A DNA stretch of 64,000 nucleotides from Trichostrongylus colubriformis (GCA_963978905.1 OZ022260.1:17101725-17165724); one strand, 5' to 3'; shown: positions 46,729 to 56,871, numbered from the stretch's first letter. Numbers and translations are program-made. Notes: generated from the sequence alone by a model not told the origin.

Positions 46729-46799
46729 TGCATCGGCCGGGAATCGAACCCGGGCCGCCCGCGTAGCAGGCGAGCATTCTACCACTGAACCACCGATGC
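46729..46799 (-). tRNA. tRNA-Gly body with GCU anticodon, unit 3
   Basis: G-to-A on the plus strand at 46765 changes the anticodon GCC to GCU, which would read serine AGC/AGU. Everything else is canonical. Confidence 0.85.
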
Positions 46800-46902
46800 T
46801 TGCCACAATCACCGCCATCATCTCTCACATTTTATCCATAATCGGGGTCCACTGTTTAAGGGAACCTGGAGGCATTGCGAGTGTAAGATCGGCACAAAAC
46901 CT

Positions 46903-46973
46903 TGCATCGGCCGGGAATCGAACCCGGGCCGCCCGCGTGGCAGGCGAGCATTCTACCACTGAACCACCGATGC
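46903..46973 (-). tRNA. tRNA-Gly(GCC) unit 4
   Basis: Canonical. Confidence 0.95.
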
Positions 46974-47075
46974 TTGCCACAAACACTACCATCATCTCTC
47001 ACATTTTTTCATAATCGGGGTCCACTGTTCAAGGGAACATGGAGGTATTGCGAGTGTAAGATCGGCACAAAACCT

Positions 47076-47146
47076 TGCATCGGCCGGGAATCGAACCCGG
47101 GCCGCCCGCGTGGCAGGCGAGCATTCTACCACTGAACCACCGATGC
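47076..47146 (-). tRNA. tRNA-Gly(GCC) unit 5
   Basis: Canonical. Confidence 0.95.
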
Positions 47147-47249
47147 TTGCCACAATCACCGCCATCATCTCTCACATTTTATCCATAATCGGAGTCCACT
47201 GTTTAAGGGAACCTGGAGGCATTGCGAGTGTAAGATCGGCACAAAACCT

Positions 47250-47319
47250 TGCATCGGCCGGGAATCGAACCCGGGCCGCCCGCTGGCAGGCGAGCATTCT
47301 ACCACTGAACCACCGATGC
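47250..47319 (-). tRNA. tRNA-Gly(GCC)-like unit 6, loop deletion
   Basis: One base missing 3' of the anticodon (six-base loop). Confidence 0.6.
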
Positions 47320-47422
47320 TCGCCACAAACACTACCATCATCTCTCACATTTTTTTCATAACCGGGGTCCACTGTTTAGGGGAACCTGGAGGCATTGCGA
47401 GTGTAAGATCGGCACAAAACCT

Positions 47423-47493
47423 TGCATCGGCCGGGAATCGAACCCGGGCCGCCCGCGTGGCAGGCGAGCATTCTACCACTGAACCACCGATGC
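47423..47493 (-). tRNA. tRNA-Gly(GCC) unit 7
   Basis: Canonical. Confidence 0.95.
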
Positions 47494-47596
47494 TTGCTAC
47501 AATCACCGCCATCATCTCTCACATTTTTTTCATAATCGGGGTCCACTGTTTAAGGGAACCTGGAGGCATTGCGAGTGTAAGATCGGCACAAAACCT

Positions 47597-47667
47597 TGCA
47601 TCGGCCGGGAATCGAACCCGGGCCGCCCGCGTGGCAGGCGAGCATTCTACCACTGAACCACCGATGC
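47597..47667 (-). tRNA. tRNA-Gly(GCC) unit 8
   Basis: Canonical. Confidence 0.95.
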
Positions 47668-47770
47668 TTGCCACAAACACTACCATCATCTCTCACATTT
47701 TATCCATAATCGGAGTCCACTGTTTAAGGGAACCTGGAAGCATTGCGAGTGTAAGATCGGCACAAAACCT

Positions 47771-47841
47771 TGCATCGGCCGGGAATCGAACCCGGGCCGC
47801 CCGCGTGGCAGGCGAGCATTCTACCACTGAACCACCGATGC
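47771..47841 (-). tRNA. tRNA-Gly(GCC) unit 9
   Basis: Canonical. Confidence 0.95.
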
Positions 47842-47943
47842 TTGCCACAAACACTACCATCATCTCTCACATTTTTTTCATAATCGGGGTCCCTGTTAAA
47901 GGGAAGATGGAAGCATTGCGAGTGTAAGATCGGCACAAAACCT

Positions 47944-48014
47944 TGCATCGGCCGGGAATCGAACCCGGGCCGCCCGCGTGGCAGGCGAGCATTCTACCAC
48001 TGAACCACCGATGC
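47944..48014 (-). tRNA. tRNA-Gly(GCC) unit 10
   Basis: Canonical. Confidence 0.95.
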
Positions 48015-48117
48015 TTGCCACAAACACTACCATCATCTCTCACATTTTTTTCATAATCGGGGTCCACTGTTTAAGGGAACCTGGAGGCATTGCGAGTGTA
48101 AGATCGGCACAAAACCT

Positions 48118-48188
48118 TGCATCGGCCGGGAATCGAACCCGGGCCGCCCGCGTGGCAGGCGAGCATTCTACCACTGAACCACCGATGC
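48118..48188 (-). tRNA. tRNA-Gly(GCC) unit 11
   Basis: Canonical. Confidence 0.95.
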
Positions 48189-48291
48189 TTGCTACAATCA
48201 CCGCCATCACCTCTCACATTTTATCCATAATCGGAGCCCACTGTTTAAGGGAACCTGGAAGCATTGCGAGTGTAAGATCGGCACAAAACCT

Positions 48292-48362
48292 TGCCTCGGC
48301 CGGGAATCGAACCCGGGCCGCCCGCGTGGCAGGCGAGCATTCTACCACTGAACCACCGATGC
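48292..48362 (-). tRNA. tRNA-Gly(GCC) unit 12
   Basis: A3-G70 acceptor mismatch. Confidence 0.85.
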
Positions 48363-48465
48363 TTGCTACAATCACCGCCATCATCTCTCGCATTTTATCC
48401 ATAATCGGAGTCCACTGTTTAAGGGAACCTGGAGGCATTGCGAGTGTAAGATCGGCACAAAACCT

Positions 48466-48536
48466 TGCCTCGGCCGGGAATCGAACCCGGGCCGCCCGCG
48501 TGGCAGGCGAGCATTCTACCACTGAACCACCGATGC
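48466..48536 (-). tRNA. tRNA-Gly(GCC) unit 13
   Basis: A3-G70 acceptor mismatch. Confidence 0.85.
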
Positions 48537-48638
48537 TTGCCACAAACACTACCATCATCTCTCACATTTTTTTCATAATCGGGGTCCCTGTTAAAGGGAA
48601 CCTGGAGGCATTGCGAGTGTAAGATCGGCACAAAACCT

Positions 48639-48709
48639 TGCATCGGCCGGGAATCGAACCCGGGCCGCCCGCGTGGCAGGCGAGCATTCTACCACTGAAC
48701 CACCGATGC
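48639..48709 (-). tRNA. tRNA-Gly(GCC) unit 14
   Basis: Canonical; first gene of higher-order block A. Confidence 0.95.
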
Positions 48710-48812
48710 TTGCTACAATCACCGCCATCATCTCTCACATTTTATCCATAATCGGAGTCCACTGTTTAAGGGAACCTGGAAGCATTGCGAGTGTAAGATC
48801 GGCACAAAACCT

Positions 48813-48883
48813 TGCCTCGGCCGGGAATCGAACCCGGGCCGCCCGCGTGGCAGGCGAGCATTCTACCACTGAACCACCGATGC
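48813..48883 (-). tRNA. tRNA-Gly(GCC) unit 15
   Basis: A3-G70 acceptor mismatch. Confidence 0.85.
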
Positions 48884-48986
48884 TTGCCACAATCACCGCC
48901 ATCATCTCTCACATTTTATCCATAATCGGAGTCCACTGTTTAAGGGAACCTGGAGGCATTGCGAGTGTAAGATCGGCGCAAAACCT

Positions 48987-49057
48987 TGCATCGGCCGGGA
49001 ATCGAACCCGGGCCGCCCGCGTGGCAGGCGAGCATTCTACCACTGAACCACCGATGC
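48987..49057 (-). tRNA. tRNA-Gly(GCC) unit 16
   Basis: Canonical. Confidence 0.95.
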
Positions 49058-49160
49058 TTGCTACAATCACCGCCATCATCTCTCACATTTTTTTCATAAT
49101 CGGGGTCCACTGTTTAAGGGAACCTGGAGGCATTGCGAGTGTAAGATCGGCACAAAACCT

Positions 49161-49231
49161 TGCATCGGCCGGGAATCGAACCCGGGCCGCCCGCGTGGCA
49201 GGCGAGCATTCTACCACTGAACCACCGATGC
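49161..49231 (-). tRNA. tRNA-Gly(GCC) unit 17
   Basis: Canonical. Confidence 0.95.
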
Positions 49232-49333
49232 TTGCCACAAACACTACCATCATCTCTCACATTTTTTTCATAATCGGGGTCCCTGTTAAAGGGAACCTGG
49301 AGGCATTGCGAGTGTAAGATCGGCACAAAACCT

Positions 49334-49404
49334 TGCCTCGGCCGGGAATCGAACCCGGGCCGCCCGCGTGGCAGGCGAGCATTCTACCACTGAACCACCG
49401 ATGC
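49334..49404 (-). tRNA. tRNA-Gly(GCC) unit 18
   Basis: A3-G70 acceptor mismatch. Confidence 0.85.
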
Positions 49405-49507
49405 TTGCCACAATCACCGCCATCATCTCTCACATTTTATCCATAATCGGAGTCCACTGTTTAAGGGAACCTGGAGGCATTGCGAGTGTAAGATCGGCGC
49501 AAAACCT

Positions 49508-49578
49508 TGCATCGGCCGGGAATCGAACCCGGGCCGCCCGCGTGGCAGGCGAGCATTCTACCACTGAACCACCGATGC
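49508..49578 (-). tRNA. tRNA-Gly(GCC) unit 19
   Basis: Canonical. Confidence 0.95.
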
Positions 49579-49681
49579 TTGCCACAAACACTACCATCAT
49601 CTCTCACATTTTTTTCATAATCGGGGTCCACTGTTTAAGGGAACCTGGAAGCAATGCGAGTGAACGATCGGCACAAAACCT

Positions 49682-49752
49682 TGCATCGGCCGGGAATCGA
49701 ACCCGGGCCGCCCGCGTGGCAGGCGAGCATTCTACCACTGAACCACCGATGC
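49682..49752 (-). tRNA. tRNA-Gly(GCC) unit 20
   Basis: Canonical; 3' spacer has the GCAATGCGAGTGAACG variant. Confidence 0.95.
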
Positions 49753-49855
49753 TTGCTACAATCACCGCCATCATCTCTCACATTTTTTTCATAATCGGGG
49801 TCCACTGTTTAAGGGAACCTGGAAGCATTGCGAGTGTAAGATCGGCACAAAACCT

Positions 49856-49925
49856 TGCATCGGCCGGGAATCGAACCCGGGCCGCCCGCTGGCAGGCGAG
49901 CATTCTACCACTGAACCACCGATGC
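49856..49925 (-). tRNA. tRNA-Gly(GCC)-like unit 21, loop deletion
   Basis: Same one-base anticodon-loop deletion as unit 6. Confidence 0.6.
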
Positions 49926-50028
49926 TTGCCACAATCACCGCCATCATCTCTCACATTTTATCCATAATCGGAGTCCATTGTTTAAGGGAACCTGGAAGCA
50001 TTGCGAGTGTAAGATCGGCACAAAACCT

Positions 50029-50098
50029 TGCATCGGCCGGGAATCGAACCCGGGCCGCCCGCTGGCAGGCGAGCATTCTACCACTGAACCACCGATGC
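50029..50098 (-). tRNA. tRNA-Gly(GCC)-like unit 22, loop deletion
   Basis: One-base anticodon-loop deletion. Confidence 0.6.
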
Positions 50099-50200
50099 TT
50101 GCCACAAACACTACCATCATCTCTCACATTTTTTTCATAATCGGGGTCCCTGTTAAAGGGAACCTGGAGGCATTGCGAGTGTAAGATCGGCACAAAACCT

Positions 50201-50271
50201 TGCATCGGCCGGGAATCGAACCCGGGCCGCCCGCGTGGCAGGCGAGCATTCTACCACTGAACCACCGATGC
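50201..50271 (-). tRNA. tRNA-Gly(GCC) unit 23
   Basis: Canonical; first gene of higher-order block B. Confidence 0.95.
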
Positions 50272-50374
50272 TTGCTACAATCACCGCCATCATCTCTCAC
50301 ATTTTATCCATAATCGGAGTCCACTGTTTAAGGGAACCTGGAAGCATTGCGAGTGTAAGATCGGCACAAAACCT

Positions 50375-50445
50375 TGCCTCGGCCGGGAATCGAACCCGGG
50401 CCGCCCGCGTGGCAGGCGAGCATTCTACCACTGAACCACCGATGC
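50375..50445 (-). tRNA. tRNA-Gly(GCC) unit 24
   Basis: A3-G70 acceptor mismatch. Confidence 0.85.
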
Positions 50446-50548
50446 TTGCCACAATCACCGCCATCATCTCTCACATTTTATCCATAATCGGAGTCCACTG
50501 TTTAAGGGAACCTGGAGGCATTGCGAGTGTAAGATCGGCGCAAAACCT

Positions 50549-50619
50549 TGCATCGGCCGGGAATCGAACCCGGGCCGCCCGCGTGGCAGGCGAGCATTCT
50601 ACCACTGAACCACCGATGC
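50549..50619 (-). tRNA. tRNA-Gly(GCC) unit 25
   Basis: Canonical. Confidence 0.95.
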
Positions 50620-50722
50620 TTGCTACAATCACCGCCATCATCTCTCACATTTTTTTCATAATCGGGGTCCACTGTTTAAGGGAACCTGGAGGCATTGCGA
50701 GTGTAAGATCGGCACAAAACCT

Positions 50723-50793
50723 TGCATCGGCCGGGAATCGAACCCGGGCCGCCCGCGTGGCAGGCGAGCATTCTACCACTGAACCACCGATGC
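50723..50793 (-). tRNA. tRNA-Gly(GCC) unit 26
   Basis: Canonical. Confidence 0.95.
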
Positions 50794-50895
50794 TTGCCAC
50801 AAACACTACCATCATCTCTCACATTTTTTTCATAATCGGGGTCCCTGTTAAAGGGAACCTGGAGGCATTGCGAGTGTAAGATCGGCACAAAACCT

Positions 50896-50966
50896 TGCCT
50901 CGGCCGGGAATCGAACCCGGGCCGCCCGCGTGGCAGGCGAGCATTCTACCACTGAACCACCGATGC
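50896..50966 (-). tRNA. tRNA-Gly(GCC) unit 27
   Basis: A3-G70 acceptor mismatch. Confidence 0.85.
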
Positions 50967-51069
50967 TTGCCACAATCACCGCCATCATCTCTCACATTTT
51001 ATCCATAATCGGAGTCCACTGTTTAAGGGAACCTGGAGGCATTGCGAGTGTAAGATCGGCGCAAAACCT

Positions 51070-51140
51070 TGCATCGGCCGGGAATCGAACCCGGGCCGCC
51101 CGCGTGGCAGGCGAGCATTCTACCACTGAACCACCGATGC
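51070..51140 (-). tRNA. tRNA-Gly(GCC) unit 28
   Basis: Canonical. Confidence 0.95.
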
Positions 51141-51243
51141 TTGCCACAAACACTACCATCATCTCTCACATTTTTTTCATAATCGGGGTCCACTGTTTAA
51201 GGGAACCTGGAAGCAATGCGAGTGAACGATCGGCACAAAACCT

Positions 51244-51314
51244 TGCATCGGCCGGGAATCGAACCCGGGCCGCCCGCGTGGCAGGCGAGCATTCTACCAC
51301 TGAACCACCGATGC
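51244..51314 (-). tRNA. tRNA-Gly(GCC) unit 29
   Basis: Canonical. Confidence 0.95.
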
Positions 51315-51417
51315 TTGCTACAATCACCGCCATCATCTCTCACATTTTTTTCATAATCGGGGTCCACTGTTTAAGGGAACCTGGAAGCATTGCGAGTGTA
51401 AGATCGGCACAAAACCT

Positions 51418-51487
51418 TGCATCGGCCGGGAATCGAACCCGGGCCGCCCGCTGGCAGGCGAGCATTCTACCACTGAACCACCGATGC
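51418..51487 (-). tRNA. tRNA-Gly(GCC)-like unit 30, loop deletion
   Basis: One-base anticodon-loop deletion. Confidence 0.6.
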
Positions 51488-51590
51488 TTGCCACAATCAC
51501 CGCCATCATCTCTCACATTTTATCCATAATCGGAGTCCATTGTTTAAGGGAACCTGGAAGCATTGCGAGTGTAAGATCGGCACAAAACCT

Positions 51591-51660
51591 TGCATCGGCC
51601 GGGAATCGAACCCGGGCCGCCCGCTGGCAGGCGAGCATTCTACCACTGAACCACCGATGC
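51591..51660 (-). tRNA. tRNA-Gly(GCC)-like unit 31, loop deletion
   Basis: One-base anticodon-loop deletion. Confidence 0.6.
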
Positions 51661-51763
51661 TCGCCACAAACACTACCATCATCTCTCACATTTTATCCAT
51701 AATCGGAGTCCATTGTTTAAGGGAACCTGGAAGCATTGCGAGTGTAAGATCGGCACAAAACCT

Positions 51764-51834
51764 TGCATCGGCCGGGAATCGAACCCGGGCCGCCCGCGTG
51801 GCAGGCGAGCATTCTACCACTGAACCACCGATGC
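51764..51834 (-). tRNA. tRNA-Gly(GCC) unit 32
   Basis: Canonical. Confidence 0.95.
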
Positions 51835-51937
51835 TTGCCACAATCACCGCCATCATCTCTCACATTTTGCCCATAATCGGAGTCCACTGTTTAAGGGAAC
51901 CTGGAAGCAATGCGAGTGAACGATCGGCACAAAACCT

Positions 51938-52007
51938 TGCATCGGCCGGGAATCGAACCCGGGCCGCCCGCTGGCAGGCGAGCATTCTACCACTGAACCA
52001 CCGATGC
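51938..52007 (-). tRNA. tRNA-Gly(GCC)-like unit 33, loop deletion
   Basis: One-base anticodon-loop deletion. Confidence 0.6.
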
Positions 52008-52109
52008 TTGCCACAAACACTACCATCATCTCTCACATTTTTTTCATAATCGGGGTCCCTGTTAAAGGGAACCTGGAGGCATTGCGAGTGTAAGATCGGC
52101 ACAAAACCT

Positions 52110-52180
52110 TGCATCGGCCGGGAATCGAACCCGGGCCGCCCGCGTGGCAGGCGAGCATTCTACCACTGAACCACCGATGC
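52110..52180 (-). tRNA. tRNA-Gly(GCC) unit 34
   Basis: Canonical; first gene of higher-order block C. Confidence 0.95.
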
Positions 52181-52283
52181 TTGCTACAATCACCGCCATC
52201 ATCTCTCACATTTTATCCATAATCGGAGTCCACTGTTTAAGGGAACCTGGAAGCATTGCGAGTGTAAGATCGGCACAAAACCT

Positions 52284-52354
52284 TGCCTCGGCCGGGAATC
52301 GAACCCGGGCCGCCCGCGTGGCAGGCGAGCATTCTACCACTGAACCACCGATGC
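52284..52354 (-). tRNA. tRNA-Gly(GCC) unit 35
   Basis: A3-G70 acceptor mismatch. Confidence 0.85.
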
Positions 52355-52457
52355 TTGCCACAATCACCGCCATCATCTCTCACATTTTATCCATAATCGG
52401 AGTCCACTGTTTAAGGGAACCTGGAGGCATTGCGAGTGTAAGATCGGCGCAAAACCT

Positions 52458-52528
52458 TGCATCGGCCGGGAATCGAACCCGGGCCGCCCGCGTGGCAGGC
52501 GAGCATTCTACCACTGAACCACCGATGC
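52458..52528 (-). tRNA. tRNA-Gly(GCC) unit 36
   Basis: Canonical. Confidence 0.95.
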
Positions 52529-52631
52529 TTGCTACAATCACCGCCATCATCTCTCACATTTTTTTCATAATCGGGGTCCACTGTTTAAGGGAACCTGGAG
52601 GCATTGCGAGTGTAAGATCGGCACAAAACCT

Positions 52632-52702
52632 TGCATCGGCCGGGAATCGAACCCGGGCCGCCCGCGTGGCAGGCGAGCATTCTACCACTGAACCACCGAT
52701 GC
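52632..52702 (-). tRNA. tRNA-Gly(GCC) unit 37
   Basis: Canonical. Confidence 0.95.
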
Positions 52703-52804
52703 TTGCCACAAACACTACCATCATCTCTCACATTTTTTTCATAATCGGGGTCCCTGTTAAAGGGAACCTGGAGGCATTGCGAGTGTAAGATCGGCACAAA
52801 ACCT

Positions 52805-52875
52805 TGCCTCGGCCGGGAATCGAACCCGGGCCGCCCGCGTGGCAGGCGAGCATTCTACCACTGAACCACCGATGC
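52805..52875 (-). tRNA. tRNA-Gly(GCC) unit 38
   Basis: A3-G70 acceptor mismatch. Confidence 0.85.
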
Positions 52876-52978
52876 TTGCCACAATCACCGCCATCATCTC
52901 TCACATTTTATCCATAATCGGAGTCCACTGTTTAAGGGAACCTGGAGGCATTGCGAGTGTAAGATCGGCGCAAAACCT

Positions 52979-53049
52979 TGCATCGGCCGGGAATCGAACC
53001 CGGGCCGCCCGCGTGGCAGGCGAGCATTCTACCACTGAACCACCGATGC
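52979..53049 (-). tRNA. tRNA-Gly(GCC) unit 39
   Basis: Canonical. Confidence 0.95.
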
Positions 53050-53152
53050 TTGCCACAAACACTACCATCATCTCTCACATTTTTTTCATAATCGGGGTCC
53101 ACTGTTTAAGGGAACCTGGAAGCAATGCGAGTGAACGATCGGCACAAAACCT

Positions 53153-53223
53153 TGCATCGGCCGGGAATCGAACCCGGGCCGCCCGCGTGGCAGGCGAGCA
53201 TTCTACCACTGAACCACCGATGC
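53153..53223 (-). tRNA. tRNA-Gly(GCC) unit 40
   Basis: Canonical. Confidence 0.95.
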
Positions 53224-53326
53224 TTGCTACAATCACCGCCATCATCTCTCACATTTTTTTCATAATCGGGGTCCACTGTTTAAGGGAACCTGGAAGCATT
53301 GCGAGTGTAAGATCGGCACAAAACCT

Positions 53327-53396
53327 TGCATCGGCCGGGAATCGAACCCGGGCCGCCCGCTGGCAGGCGAGCATTCTACCACTGAACCACCGATGC
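53327..53396 (-). tRNA. tRNA-Gly(GCC)-like unit 41, loop deletion
   Basis: One-base anticodon-loop deletion. Confidence 0.6.
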
Positions 53397-53499
53397 TTGC
53401 CACAATCACCGCCATCATCTCTCACATTTTATCCATAATCGGAGTCCATTGTTTAAGGGAACCTGGAAGCATTGCGAGTGTAAGATCGGCACAAAACCT

Positions 53500-53569
53500 T
53501 GCATCGGCCGGGAATCGAACCCGGGCCGCCCGCTGGCAGGCGAGCATTCTACCACTGAACCACCGATGC
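53500..53569 (-). tRNA. tRNA-Gly(GCC)-like unit 42, loop deletion
   Basis: One-base anticodon-loop deletion. Confidence 0.6.
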
Positions 53570-53672
53570 TCGCCACAAACACTACCATCATCTCTCACAT
53601 TTTATCCATAATCGGAGTCCATTGTTTAAGGGAACCTGGAAGCATTGCGAGTGTAAGATCGGCACAAAACCT

Positions 53673-53743
53673 TGCATCGGCCGGGAATCGAACCCGGGCC
53701 GCCCGCGTGGCAGGCGAGCATTCTACCACTGAACCACCGATGC
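53673..53743 (-). tRNA. tRNA-Gly(GCC) unit 43
   Basis: Canonical. Confidence 0.95.
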
Positions 53744-53846
53744 TTGCCACAATCACCGCCATCATCTCTCACATTTTGCCCATAATCGGAGTCCACTGTT
53801 TAAGGGAACCTGGAAGCAATGCGAGTGAACGATCGGCACAAAACCT

Positions 53847-53916
53847 TGCATCGGCCGGGAATCGAACCCGGGCCGCCCGCTGGCAGGCGAGCATTCTACC
53901 ACTGAACCACCGATGC
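53847..53916 (-). tRNA. tRNA-Gly(GCC)-like unit 44, loop deletion
   Basis: One-base anticodon-loop deletion. Confidence 0.6.
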
Positions 53917-54019
53917 TCGCCACAAACACTACCATCATCTCTCACATTTTTTTCATAATCGGGGTCCACTGTTTAAGGGAACCTGGAAGCATTGCGAGTG
54001 TAAGATCGGCACAAAACCT

Positions 54020-54090
54020 TGCATCGGCCGAGAATCGAACCCGGGCCGCCCGCGTGGCAGGCGAGCATTCTACCACTGAACCACCGATGC
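54020..54090 (-). tRNA. tRNA-Gly(GCC) unit 45
   Basis: One T-stem G-C pair changed to G-U (plus-strand A at 54031). Confidence 0.88.
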
Positions 54091-54193
54091 TTGCTACAAT
54101 CACCGCCATCATCTCTCGCATTTTATCCATAATCGGAGTCCACTGTTTAAGGGAACCTGGAGGCATTGCGAGTGTAAGATCGCCACAAAACCT

Positions 54194-54264
54194 TTCCTCG
54201 GCCGGGAATCGAACCCGGGCCGCCCGCGTGGCAGGCGAGCATTCTACCACTGAACCACCGATGC
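54194..54264 (-). tRNA. tRNA-Gly(GCC) unit 46
   Basis: A3-G70 plus C72-to-A, so the terminal G1-C72 pair is also lost. Confidence 0.65.
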
Positions 54265-54366
54265 TTGCCACAAACACTACCATCATCTCTCACATTTTTT
54301 TCATAATCGGGGTCCCTGTTAAAGGGAACCTGGAGGCATTGCGAGTGTAAGATCGGCACAAAACCT

Positions 54367-54437
54367 TGCATCGGCCGGGAATCGAACCCGGGCCGCCCGC
54401 GTGGCAGGCGAGCATTCTACCACTGAACCACCGATGC
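54367..54437 (-). tRNA. tRNA-Gly(GCC) unit 47
   Basis: Canonical. Confidence 0.95.
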
Positions 54438-54540
54438 TTGCTACAATCACCGCCATCATCTCTCACATTTTATCCATAATCGGAGTCCACTGTTTAAGGG
54501 AACCTGGAAGCATTGCGAGTGTAAGATCGGCACAAAACCT

Positions 54541-54611
54541 TGCCTCGGCCGGGAATCGAACCCGGGCCGCCCGCGTGGCAGGCGAGCATTCTACCACTGA
54601 ACCACCGATGC
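54541..54611 (-). tRNA. tRNA-Gly(GCC) unit 48
   Basis: A3-G70 acceptor mismatch. Confidence 0.85.
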
Positions 54612-54714
54612 TTGCCACAATCACCGCCATTATCTCTCACATTTTATCCATAATCGGAGTCCACTGTATAAGGGAACCTGGAGGCATTGCGAGTGTAAGA
54701 TCGGCACAAAACCT

Positions 54715-54785
54715 TGCATCGGCCGGGAATCGAACCCGGGCCGCCCGCGTGGCAGGCGAGCATTCTACCACTGAACCACTGATGC
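54715..54785 (-). tRNA. tRNA-Gly(GCC) unit 49
   Basis: G6-to-A in the acceptor stem (plus-strand T at 54780). Confidence 0.85.
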
Positions 54786-54888
54786 TTGCTACAATCACCG
54801 CCATCACCTCTCACATTTTATCCATAATCGGAGCCCACTGTTTAAGGGAACCTGGAAGCATTGCGAGTGTAAGATCGGCACAAAACCT

Positions 54889-54959
54889 TGCCTCGGCCGG
54901 GAATCGAACCCGGGCCGCCCGCGTGGCAGGCGAGCATTCTACCACTGAACCACCGATGC
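54889..54959 (-). tRNA. tRNA-Gly(GCC) unit 50
   Basis: A3-G70 acceptor mismatch. Confidence 0.85.
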
Positions 54960-55062
54960 TTGCTACAATCACCGCCATCATCTCTCGCATTTTATCCATA
55001 ATCGGAGTCCACTGTTTAAGGGAACCTGGAGGCATTGCGAGTGTAAGATCGGCACAAAACCT

Positions 55063-55133
55063 TGCCTCGGCCGGGAATCAAACCCGGGCCGCCCGCGTGG
55101 CAGGCGAGCATTCTACCACTGAACCACCGATGC
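55063..55133 (-). tRNA. tRNA-Gly(GCC) unit 51
   Basis: A3-G70 plus C56-to-T in the T loop, inside the B box (plus-strand A at 55080). Confidence 0.7.
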
Positions 55134-55236
55134 TTGCCACAATCACCGCCATCATCTCTCACATTTTATCCATAATCGGAGTCCATTGTTTAAGGGAACC
55201 TTGAAGCATTGCGAGTGTAAGATCGGCACAAAACCT

Positions 55237-55307
55237 TGCCTCGGCCGGGAATCGAACCCGGGCCGCCCGCGTGGCAGGCGAGCATTCTACCACTGAACCA
55301 CCGATGC
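55237..55307 (-). tRNA. tRNA-Gly(GCC) unit 52
   Basis: A3-G70 acceptor mismatch. Confidence 0.85.
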
Positions 55308-55410
55308 TTGCTACAATCACCGCCATCATCTCTCACATTTTATCCATAATCGGAGTCCACTGTTTAAGGGAACCTGGAAGCATTGCGAGTGTAAGATCGG
55401 CACAAAACCT

Positions 55411-55481
55411 TGCCTCGGCCGGGAATCGAACCCGGGCCGCCCGCGTGGCAGGCGAGCATTCTACCACTGAACCACCGATGC
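55411..55481 (-). tRNA. tRNA-Gly(GCC) unit 53
   Basis: A3-G70 acceptor mismatch. Confidence 0.85.
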
Positions 55482-55584
55482 TTGCTACAATCACCGCCAT
55501 CATCTCTCGCATTTTATCCATAATCGGAGTCCACTGTTTAAGGGAACCTGGAGGCATTGCGAGTGTAAGATCGGCGCAAAACCT

Positions 55585-55655
55585 TGCATCGGCCGGGAAT
55601 CGAACCCGGGCCGCCCGCGTGGCAGGCGAGCATTCTACCACTGAACCACCGATGC
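55585..55655 (-). tRNA. tRNA-Gly(GCC) unit 54
   Basis: Canonical. Confidence 0.95.
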
Positions 55656-55758
55656 TTGCTACAATCACCGCCATCATCTCTCACATTTTTTTCATAATCG
55701 GGGTCCACTGTTTAAGGGAACCTGGAGGCATTGCGAGTGTAAGATCGGCACAAAACCT

Positions 55759-55829
55759 TGCATCGGCCGGGAATCGAACCCGGGCCGCCCGCGTGGCAGG
55801 CGAGCATTCTACCACTGAACCACCGATGC
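55759..55829 (-). tRNA. tRNA-Gly(GCC) unit 55
   Basis: Canonical. Confidence 0.95.
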
Positions 55830-55932
55830 TTGCCACAAACACTACCATCATCTCTCGCATTTTATCCATAATCGGAGTCCACTGTTTAAGGGAACCTGGA
55901 GGCATTGCGAGTGTAAGATCGGCACAAAACCT

Positions 55933-56003
55933 TGCCTCGGCCGGGAATCAAACCCGGGCCGCCCGCGTGGCAGGCGAGCATTCTACCACTGAACCACCGA
56001 TGC
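55933..56003 (-). tRNA. tRNA-Gly(GCC) unit 56
   Basis: A3-G70 and C56-to-T. Confidence 0.7.
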
Positions 56004-56105
56004 TTGCCACAAACACTACCATCATCTCTCACATTTTTTTCATAATCGGGGTCCCTGTTAAAGGGAACCTGGAGGCATTGCGAGTGTAAGATCGGCACAA
56101 AACCT

Positions 56106-56176
56106 TGCCTCGGCCGGGAATCAAACCCGGGCCGCCCGCGTGGCAGGCGAGCATTCTACCACTGAACCACCGATGC
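56106..56176 (-). tRNA. tRNA-Gly(GCC) unit 57
   Basis: A3-G70 and C56-to-T. Confidence 0.7.
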
Positions 56177-56279
56177 TTGCTACAATCACCGCCATCATCT
56201 CTCGCATTTTATCCATAATCGGAGTCCACTGTTTAAGGGAACCTGGAGGCATTGCGAGTGTAAGATCGGCACAAAACCT

Positions 56280-56350
56280 TGCCTCGGCCGGGAATCGAAC
56301 CCGGGCCGCCCGCGTGGCAGGCGAGCATTCTACCACTGAACCACCGATGC
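56280..56350 (-). tRNA. tRNA-Gly(GCC) unit 58
   Basis: A3-G70 acceptor mismatch. Confidence 0.85.
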
Positions 56351-56453
56351 TTGCCACAATCACCGCCATCATCTCTCACATTTTATCCATAATCGGAGTC
56401 CACTGTTTAAGGGAACCTGGAGGCATTGCGAGTGTAAGATCGGCGCAAAACCT

Positions 56454-56523
56454 CGCATCGGCCGGGAATCGAACCCGGGCCGCCCGCTGGCAGGCGAGCA
56501 TTCTACCACTGAACCACCGATGC
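56454..56523 (-). tRNA. tRNA-Gly(GCC)-like unit 59, loop deletion
   Basis: One-base anticodon-loop deletion and G discriminator. Confidence 0.55.
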
Positions 56524-56626
56524 TCGCCACAAACACTACCATCATCTCTCACATTTTATCCATAATCGGAGTCCATTGTTTAAGGGAACCTGGAAGCATT
56601 GCGAGTGTAAGATCGGCACAAAACCT

Positions 56627-56697
56627 TGCCTCGGCCGGGAATCGAACCCGGGCCGCCCGCGTGGCAGGCGAGCATTCTACCACTGAACCACCGATGC
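56627..56697 (-). tRNA. tRNA-Gly(GCC) unit 60
   Basis: A3-G70 acceptor mismatch. Confidence 0.85.
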
Positions 56698-56800
56698 TTG
56701 CCACAATCACCGCCATCATCTCTCACATTTTTTTCATAATCGGGGTCCACTGTTTAAGGGAACCTGGAGGCATTGCGAGTGTAAGATCGGCACAAAACCT

Positions 56801-56871
56801 TGCATCGGCCGGGAATCGAACCCGGGCCGCCCGCGTGGCAGGCGAGCATTCTACCACTGAACCACCGATGC
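56801..56871 (-). tRNA. tRNA-Gly(GCC) unit 61
   Basis: Canonical. Confidence 0.95.
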
